Source of the DNA: Thermodesulfobacteriota bacterium
Lineage (GTDB): Bacteria > Desulfobacterota > Desulfomonilia > Desulfomonilales > Desulfomonilaceae
DNA length: 11,582 nucleotides
Direction: 5' to 3'
Assembly (NCBI GenBank): GCA_030837305.1
Contig: JAUPKT010000280.1
Location: forward strand, 1-11,582
Shown: positions 6,618 through 11,582 of the stretch, piece by piece
How the letters are laid out: each line of letters opens with the position of its first letter
Numbering within the stretch: the first letter of the stretch is position 1
Translations under genes and position numbers: made by a program
The notes under the pieces: generated by a model
Told to the model about the DNA's origin: nothing
What the model saw: only the letters and a program-made list of their open reading frames with translations
The model's database searches: none

Positions 6618-8546
6618 ATGGAGAACAAAGAGGCTGAGTGGGTCGCGGAAAAGCAGCTCAAAAGAGTCGAGGAGGTGATTGAAAAGGAGGAGGGTGTTAC
6701 GCGGGACACGACACTCTTATGGACAACGATCATAACGGTCATAGCCGTTGCCAACTCTCTGTTTGCTCTCTACGTGGCTGTCGGTACCATCACTACACAG
6801 ATCCTTCGCGGAATCCACGTCGGTGTTATACTCACGCTGATTTTTCTCCACTATCCGGCTTTCAAAAGGTACAAACGGAAAGTCAACGCAGTCGACATCA
6901 TTCTGGTGTTTCTCTCTCTGGCTTCCATAGGGTACATGCTCATAGATTTCGAGGAGTTCATATACAGGGCAGTCACTCCCAACCATTTCGATGAAATTTT
7001 TGGCACCATACTTATCCTGCTCATATTAGAGGCAGCGAGACGCACAACAGGCCTGATCATGCCTATCACGGTGATCTTGTTCCTGGTTTATGCCTACGCA
7101 GGACCGTGGCTTCCCCCACCCTGGACCCATCGAGGCTACGACCTGGAACGCATTATTGGGCACATGTACATGACCTTGGAAGGCATCTTCGGCATTCCCA
7201 TAGACGTTTCCTCAACGTTCATCATCATGTTCACCATTTTCGGATCATTTCTACGAGTTTCAGGAGCGGGCAACTTTTACGTGAACTTCGCGTTTACGGC
7301 CATGGGGAGGAAGCCCACCGGCGCAGGCCGCACCGTGGTCATGTCATCCTTTTTCTTGGCGGGTGGATCCGGTAGCGGGGTAGCGGACACGGTTACGGTG
7401 GGGTCTGTCGCATACCCCATGCTCAAGAAAGCCGGATATGACAAAGAGAATGCAGGAGGTTTGCTTGCAGCAGGAGGACTCGGGGCAGTGCTTACCCCGC
7501 CGGTCATGGGTGCTGCCGCTTTTCTCATCGCGGAATTTCTTCGTATCTCCTACCTGGACGTCATCAAAATGGCCGCCATTCCCGCATGCCTCTATTACTG
7601 GAGTCTGTTGCTCATGGTGGAGTTTGATGCGAGGAAATTTGGGATGAAATTGGTGGACATCGAAAAGAAGCAGGATCTCAAAACTCTTGTCCGAATGTAT
7701 GGTTATCATTTTCTCCCCGTCATAACCATTGTTGTTTTCTTGGTGAGGGGATTTACTCCGCCGCTCGCGGTCTTTTACGCAATCGTTGTTTGTGTGCTGT
7801 GCTGTTTCATTCGACGAGAGACGTGGTTCACGCCTCATAAACTTGTTGAAGCTTTGATATTCGGAACTCTGGCAGTCCTGCACGTGGCCGCAGTGTGTGC
7901 GTGTGCGGGAATTATCGTGGGAGTGGTGAGCCTCACCGGCCTTGGTCTTAAATTATCAACGATCATCATTACGTATGCCGGTCACAATCTGCTGCTCACA
8001 TTGGTGTACACTGCGGTGTTGCTCTGGATAATCGGCCTGGCAGTCCCCATAACAGCTACCTATATCATTGCCGCAGTCATTGCAGCCCCGGCGCTCACAA
8101 AGCTCGGAATACCGGATTATGCAGCCCATATGTTTATCTTTTATTACGCAGTCTTATCAGAAGTTTCGCCTCCGACGGCATTATCTCCTTTTGCAGCCGC
8201 GGCTCTTACCGGGGGAGATCCCTACAAGACCACGATGATGGCCTGGAAATATACGCTGGTGGCTTTTGTTATCCCATTTATGTTTACCCTGGATCCGTCG
8301 GGCTACGCCTTGTTGCTTAAAGGGAAGGATCTCGGCGAATCCCTGTGGGTAATTGCCACTTCGTTCGTCGGGGTTTTTGCTTTTGCATCGGCCGCTTCAG
8401 GATGGCTCTTTAGGATGTCCACCCGGCTTGAGCGGGGATTGTTAGCCCTGTCAGGACTATGCCTGGTCTATCCCACAGCATGGACTGATCTTGTGGGGAT
8501 GGCCTTGTTAGGCCTTACGGTATGTCTCCAGCTCGTGAAGAAATGA
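6618..8546 (+). CDS. TRAP transporter fused permease (4TM/12TM, TAXI type)
   Basis: This 642-residue inner-membrane permease fuses the small (DctQ-like, four-helix) and large (DctM-like, twelve-helix) TRAP subunits, the usual form in TAXI systems. The first 30 residues are charged and cytoplasmic. The N-terminal helices lie at about 30-53, 62-82 and 92-112 and the fourth follows from about 122. The DctM part carries two related conserved segments: GGSGSGVADTVTVGS (from 249) leading to LTPPVMGAAAFLIAEF, and SEVSPPTALSPFAAAALTGGDP (from 514). These are the re-entrant ion/substrate regions, each with a Pro-Pro pair. GAGGGG-like purines (GAGGGGATAGG) precede the ATG and overlap the end of the DUF1850 gene. 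With the two preceding genes it makes a complete importer. Compared with commonly seen forms (GSSVANVV and QIMPP; SDITPPVA), several positions differ, which may reflect a different ligand. Confidence 0.93.
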   Translation: MENKEAEWVAEKQLKRVEEVIEKEEGVTRDTTLLWTTIITVIAVANSLFALYVAVGTITTQILRGIHVGVILTLIFLHYPAFKRYKRKVNAVDIILVFLSLASIGYMLIDFEEFIYRAVTPNHFDEIFGTILILLILEAARRTTGLIMPITVILFLVYAYAGPWLPPPWTHRGYDLERIIGHMYMTLEGIFGIPIDVSSTFIIMFTIFGSFLRVSGAGNFYVNFAFTAMGRKPTGAGRTVVMSSFFLAGGSGSGVADTVTVGSVAYPMLKKAGYDKENAGGLLAAGGLGAVLTPPVMGAAAFLIAEFLRISYLDVIKMAAIPACLYYWSLLLMVEFDARKFGMKLVDIEKKQDLKTLVRMYGYHFLPVITIVVFLVRGFTPPLAVFYAIVVCVLCCFIRRETWFTPHKLVEALIFGTLAVLHVAAVCACAGIIVGVVSLTGLGLKLSTIIITYAGHNLLLTLVYTAVLLWIIGLAVPITATYIIAAVIAAPALTKLGIPDYAAHMFIFYYAVLSEVSPPTALSPFAAAALTGGDPYKTTMMAWKYTLVAFVIPFMFTLDPSGYALLLKGKDLGESLWVIATSFVGVFAFASAASGWLFRMSTRLERGLLALSGLCLVYPTAWTDLVGMALLGLTVCLQLVKK

Positions 8547-8570
8547 GACGGCCGCAGATTGTGTGAGCCC

Positions 8571-8614
8571 CATGACCCAAAGGATCGACTTGGGACAATC
8601 CCACTTTGGTCATG
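8571..8614. terminator. Possible bidirectional terminator between convergent genes
   Basis: CATGACC-C-AAAG (8571-8582) pairs with CTTTGGTCATG (8604-8614) with a single bulged C. A second perfect stem, TGGGA (8591-8595) with TCCCA (8599-8603), sits inside it. The structure lies between the stop of the permease gene and that of the ABC transporter and overlaps the last codons of the latter. There is no T tract on either strand, so termination is inferred from position and structure rather than from a classic signature. Confidence 0.4.
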
Positions 8615-10343
8615 TATGGACGAGTGCCCGGCCTCCTTCGATCACCACCACTCTGTCCGCGCATTCCACCACCGACTCTCGGTGTGAGATAAATACAACG
8701 GTCATCTTTCCTCGCAGCTCTTGCATGGCTTGAATTATCCGCTGCTCATTTTCTGCATCCAGATTGCTCGTGGCTTCATCCAACAACAGCAAGGTGGGCT
8801 TGCGCAAGAGAGCCCTTGCCAGTGAGATTCTCTGCCTTTGCCCTCCCGAAAGCCGCACGCCTCGATCCCCCACGATTGTCATAAGCCCTTCCGGCAATGC
8901 TTTGACAAAGTCTGCTGCCGAAGCCATTTGTAGAGCATTCCAGATGTCTTGATCTGAACTCCCCGGCGAAGCCCACCGCATATTTTCCTGCAACGTCTCA
9001 TGGAACAACAGACTCTCCTGGGGGACATAACCTACCGATCTACGCCAGGAATGCAAAACGCTTCCTTCCAGCGGCTTGCCGTCAACAAGGACTTTGCCAA
9101 CGTCAGGGGTCAACAGGCCGATCAGCAGATCGGCGAATGTGCTCTTCCCTCCACCGGAGGGCCCAAGGATCACCGTCGTCTCCCGGGCTCGAATGAACAG
9201 GTCCATGTGGTCAAGAACAAAGTCTCCGTGTTCCTTGACGTACTTGAAACAAACGCCGCGAAACTCAACTCCTGTTTCCAATTCGATTGGGTCTACCTGA
9301 CCATATGTCTGAGGTTCCTCGGCTGTGTGGAATTTTTCAAGCATTTCCAGCACCGCTCTGTAGGCCGGCAACATATTGAGCGTCCCTTGCCATGTCCGCT
9401 GCATCCAGGAAAACATCGGCACAAGGCTTGCGAAGAGGAAAATCATTATCAGCAGCCTGGAAACAGGAATTTCCAGTATTTGAACTCCCACGAGAAAAAA
9501 TACGCTCACCACAACGACCCCACCGATTTCGTAATACATCCCCGTTGAAGAAAGAATCCCTGCAAACCGATTGGCCTGTTGCTCAAGATTGCCGCTCAAT
9601 GAGCAAAAGCTCCGAATGTGCCGATCTTCCGCTCCGAAACTCTTGGCAACCTTCATGCCGGCTAGATGTTCCATCAAGACACCAAATAGGGAAGCCATGG
9701 TCTGACGCCATTCCTCACCAAGCTCATATGACCTGCGATTGAGGGGCCTCAGAACCAGAAGCAATAATCCGGAGCTGACAATCGCAACGCACGTCAGAGG
9801 AAAAGACAACATCATAGCTATCCCTACATGCACAATCACAACGAAGATCGTACTGATCAGCGCAAAAAGCCCATACGTTCCGTTATCTATGGTCGTGAGA
9901 TTTGATGTCATAACATGATTGATGTCCGATCCCCTGATCTGAATGAAACGCAGCCATTGAACACGCGTCATGGATGTGAAGAGATCGTCGCGGAGCTTAC
10001 GGGTAAATGCATGAGACAGCTTGGAGTTCAGTATGGTGGACCATCGTTGTGTCACGGCGTATAAAGAGACGATCCCGACGTAGACGACCAGCACCATGGG
10101 CAAGCTGAGAGGAAGGCCGCTGCTATGCCATATCTTGCCGATTATTGCCACAATACCTTCAGGCGCAGAATCACCGATTCCTATCAATTGCAGGAATGGG
10201 ATCAGCATAAGCAGTCCGATCCCTTGGGTGAGCCCCATACCAATTAACACTGCAATGGCAAAGTAGGCTCTGATTCCCGCTTGACGGAACAGGTCTTTCA
10301 GGTATTCAAGGAGTAGCCTAGTTTTTGGGGTTAGCTCAAGCAT
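8610..10343 (-). CDS. ABC exporter half-transporter (permease-ATPase fusion)
   Basis: This 577-residue inner-membrane exporter subunit should work as a homodimer, or as a heterodimer with an unseen partner. Residues 1 to about 330 contain the six-helix transmembrane domain, with hydrophobic segments near 27-52, 80-97, 158-180, 183-199, 270-290 and 296-312. The ATPase domain has all motifs: Walker A GPSGGGKST (394-402), Q-loop Gln442 (YVPQES), signature LSGGQ (498-502), Walker B LLLLDE with Asp522/Glu523, D-loop SNLD and switch His554. The layout matches MsbA-like, lipid, peptide or drug exporters; no peptidase domain is present. The ATG is preceded by AGAGG (complement of 10350-10354) at 6-nt spacing. 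It lies 68 nt downstream of the hybrid kinase gene on the same strand, so the two may be co-transcribed. The substrate is unknown. Confidence 0.93.
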   Translation of the reverse strand: MLELTPKTRLLLEYLKDLFRQAGIRAYFAIAVLIGMGLTQGIGLLMLIPFLQLIGIGDSAPEGIVAIIGKIWHSSGLPLSLPMVLVVYVGIVSLYAVTQRWSTILNSKLSHAFTRKLRDDLFTSMTRVQWLRFIQIRGSDINHVMTSNLTTIDNGTYGLFALISTIFVVIVHVGIAMMLSFPLTCVAIVSSGLLLLVLRPLNRRSYELGEEWRQTMASLFGVLMEHLAGMKVAKSFGAEDRHIRSFCSLSGNLEQQANRFAGILSSTGMYYEIGGVVVVSVFFLVGVQILEIPVSRLLIMIFLFASLVPMFSWMQRTWQGTLNMLPAYRAVLEMLEKFHTAEEPQTYGQVDPIELETGVEFRGVCFKYVKEHGDFVLDHMDLFIRARETTVILGPSGGGKSTFADLLIGLLTPDVGKVLVDGKPLEGSVLHSWRRSVGYVPQESLLFHETLQENMRWASPGSSDQDIWNALQMASAADFVKALPEGLMTIVGDRGVRLSGGQRQRISLARALLRKPTLLLLDEATSNLDAENEQRIIQAMQELRGKMTVVFISHRESVVECADRVVVIEGGRALVHT

Positions 10344-10411
10344 CCTCTACCTCTGGGGCAGCGAAACACTCGTTCACAAACTTCCGATTCCCTCACAAAA
10401 TGATCTTCAAG

Positions 10412-11582
10412 TCAGTTTGCATCCAAGACATCCCTCACTGTCTTGAGCAGGTGTGTCACATCATAGGGTTTGCTTACGAACCGTCTAGCGCCTTCCCTGA
10501 TGAAGGTTTTCGAGTGACCATCCACGGACAATCCGCTGGCTACTATCACTTTAACCGTGGGATCAATTTTGAGAAGTTCTTCCAGGCAGCGTTTTCCGCT
10601 CATCCCAGGCATGACGAGATCCAAAATCACCAAGGATATCCGTTGCCTTTCCTTCATATATATTTCCAACGCCTGAGCCCCGTTGGAAGCATTCAGTACG
10701 GTGTAGCCTCCTTGACCGAGAATTTCTCCGCCCATATCCCTCAAAACGGCTTCATCATCAACCAGTAGAATAGTCTCAATACCCCCTTTGGGAATCACTT
10801 CCTCCGGCTTGGTTGCCGGTACGGTCTCCGGAATCTCAACTGCAGGAAAATAGATCTTGAACTGAGTTCCTTGTCCCGGTTCGCTCTCGCAAGTGATATA
10901 GCCCCCGTGCTGCTTAACTATGCCGTAGACCATGGCGAGGCCTAGGCCCGTGCCCTTGCCGGTTTCCTTGGTTGTAAAGAAAGGCTCGAAAATGTGCTCT
11001 CGTGTCGTGTCGTCCATCCCGAAGCCATTATCCGAGACTCCAAGAGAAACATATTGGCCTGGAAGAACCCCGGCATGTGTCTGGCAATATGAATTGTCCA
11101 GAAAAACATTTCCCGTTTCAATCGTCAGGGTACCCCCGTCAGGCATGGCGTCGCTTGCGTTAAGAGCAAGGTTCATCAGAATCTGATCAAGTTGAGAAGG
11201 ATCCGCCTTGATGGTTGCAATATTCTTCCCAAGCAACAACCTAATCTGAATCATCTTTGGAATGGTTCTCTCCAAGATATTTTTGAGTTGCTCGGCGTGC
11301 GGGTTCACATCAACCGGTCGAAGATGACTTTCGGCCTTTCTACTGAATGCCAGTAGCCTCTGGACGAGTTCCGCTCCGTTTCTGCCCGCAGAAGTTATTT
11401 TTTGAATGTCGGCCTTAGCTTTGTCCCCCAATGCTTCGCGCTGGAGAATAATTTGTGAATACCCTAATATGACCTGAAGCAAGTTGTTGAAATCATGGGC
11501 AATACCTCCAGCGAGAATACCCACCGCTTCCATTTTTTGAGACCAAACAAGTTGCTTTTGCAACATCATCTCTTTTGTCACA
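10412..11582 (-). CDS. Hybrid histidine kinase with C-terminal receiver, N-terminus outside window
   Basis: At least 389 residues are visible. A GTG codon at 11581-11579 could be read as a start, but the frame is open to the edge. Related kinases have PAS or other sensory domains before the segment [15 protein letters not shown], so the gene is taken as 5'-partial. Numbering from that GTG, the H-box is [11 protein letters not shown] with His29 and the HDxxN set Asp30/Asn33. The N-box residues are Asn137/Asn141, G1 is DNGFGM (184-189), the F-box is FEPFFTTK and G2 is [10 protein letters not shown] (208-217). A linker of about 25 residues leads to a receiver with Asp275/Asp276, phosphoacceptor Asp321 ([10 protein letters not shown]), Ser349 at the switch position (VIVASG) and Lys371 (SKPYD). 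The receiver ends the protein with no output domain, so the signal must pass on by phosphorelay or protein contact. The exporter gene follows 68 nt downstream on the same strand. Confidence 0.9.
   Translation of the reverse strand, partial: VTKEMMLQKQLVWSQKMEAVGILAGGIAHDFNNLLQVILGYSQIILQREALGDKAKADIQKITSAGRNGAELVQRLLAFSRKAESHLRPVDVNPHAEQLKNILERTIPKMIQIRLLLGKNIATIKADPSQLDQILMNLALNASDAMPDGGTLTIETGNVFLDNSYCQTHAGVLPGQYVSLGVSDNGFGMDDTTREHIFEPFFTTKETGKGTGLGLAMVYGIVKQHGGYITCESEPGQGTQFKIYFPAVEIPETVPATKPEEVIPKGGIETILLVDDEAVLRDMGGEILGQGGYTVLNASNGAQALEIYMKERQRISLVILDLVMPGMSGKRCLEELLKIDPTVKVIVASGLSVDGHSKTFIREGARRFVSKPYDVTHLLKTVRDVLDAN

Noticed and set aside
8764..9742. Several forward open frames (up to 182 codons) antisense to the ABC transporter
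   Set aside because: The reverse strand encodes a full set of ABC ATPase motifs here; the forward frames are shadows.
11579..11581. GTG as the true start of the hybrid kinase
   Set aside because: The frame is open to the window edge and the first residues look like the linker that follows a PAS domain in related kinases, so the gene is treated as partial.

Overview
The window looks like chromosome from a Gram-negative, probably anaerobic deltaproteobacterium (Desulfobacterota/Syntrophobacterales type). The evidence is a TAXI-type TRAP transporter operon, a symporter-fused histidine kinase, a hybrid kinase-receiver, and moderate GC content with AGGAGG-type ribosome binding sites. The taxonomic placement is inferred from gene style and is not proven.

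Left end (1-1147): the 3' part of a tRNA-Ala(GGC) with encoded CCA, its rho-independent terminator, and a lone gene for a secreted chagasin-type (I42) cysteine-peptidase inhibitor, with gene-poor stretches on either side.

Sensor module (1148-4706, + strand): three tightly packed genes. They are a 77-residue two-helix membrane protein, a 921-residue sensor in which a complete sodium:solute-symporter domain is fused through a STAC-like region and a coiled coil to a histidine kinase (CbrA-like plan without an evident PAS domain), and a receiver-only response regulator ending in a coiled coil. Stop-to-start distances are 12-16 nt.

Transport module (5134-8546, + strand): a complete TAXI TRAP operon in the order substrate-binding protein (twin-arginine signal), DUF1850 protein, fused 4TM/12TM permease. 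The first two genes overlap by ATGA. The roughly 430 nt upstream of it hold two hairpins and a possible promoter. A reasonable inference is that the symporter-kinase senses a small organic solute and that the TRAP operon next door imports a related one. The sequence cannot name the solute or prove the link.

Right end (8604-11582, - strand): an ABC exporter half-transporter preceded in the same direction by a hybrid histidine kinase-receiver whose N-terminus lies beyond the window. The transport operon and the exporter converge on an imperfect inverted repeat at 8571-8614. No mobile element, CRISPR array, integrase or rRNA was seen.
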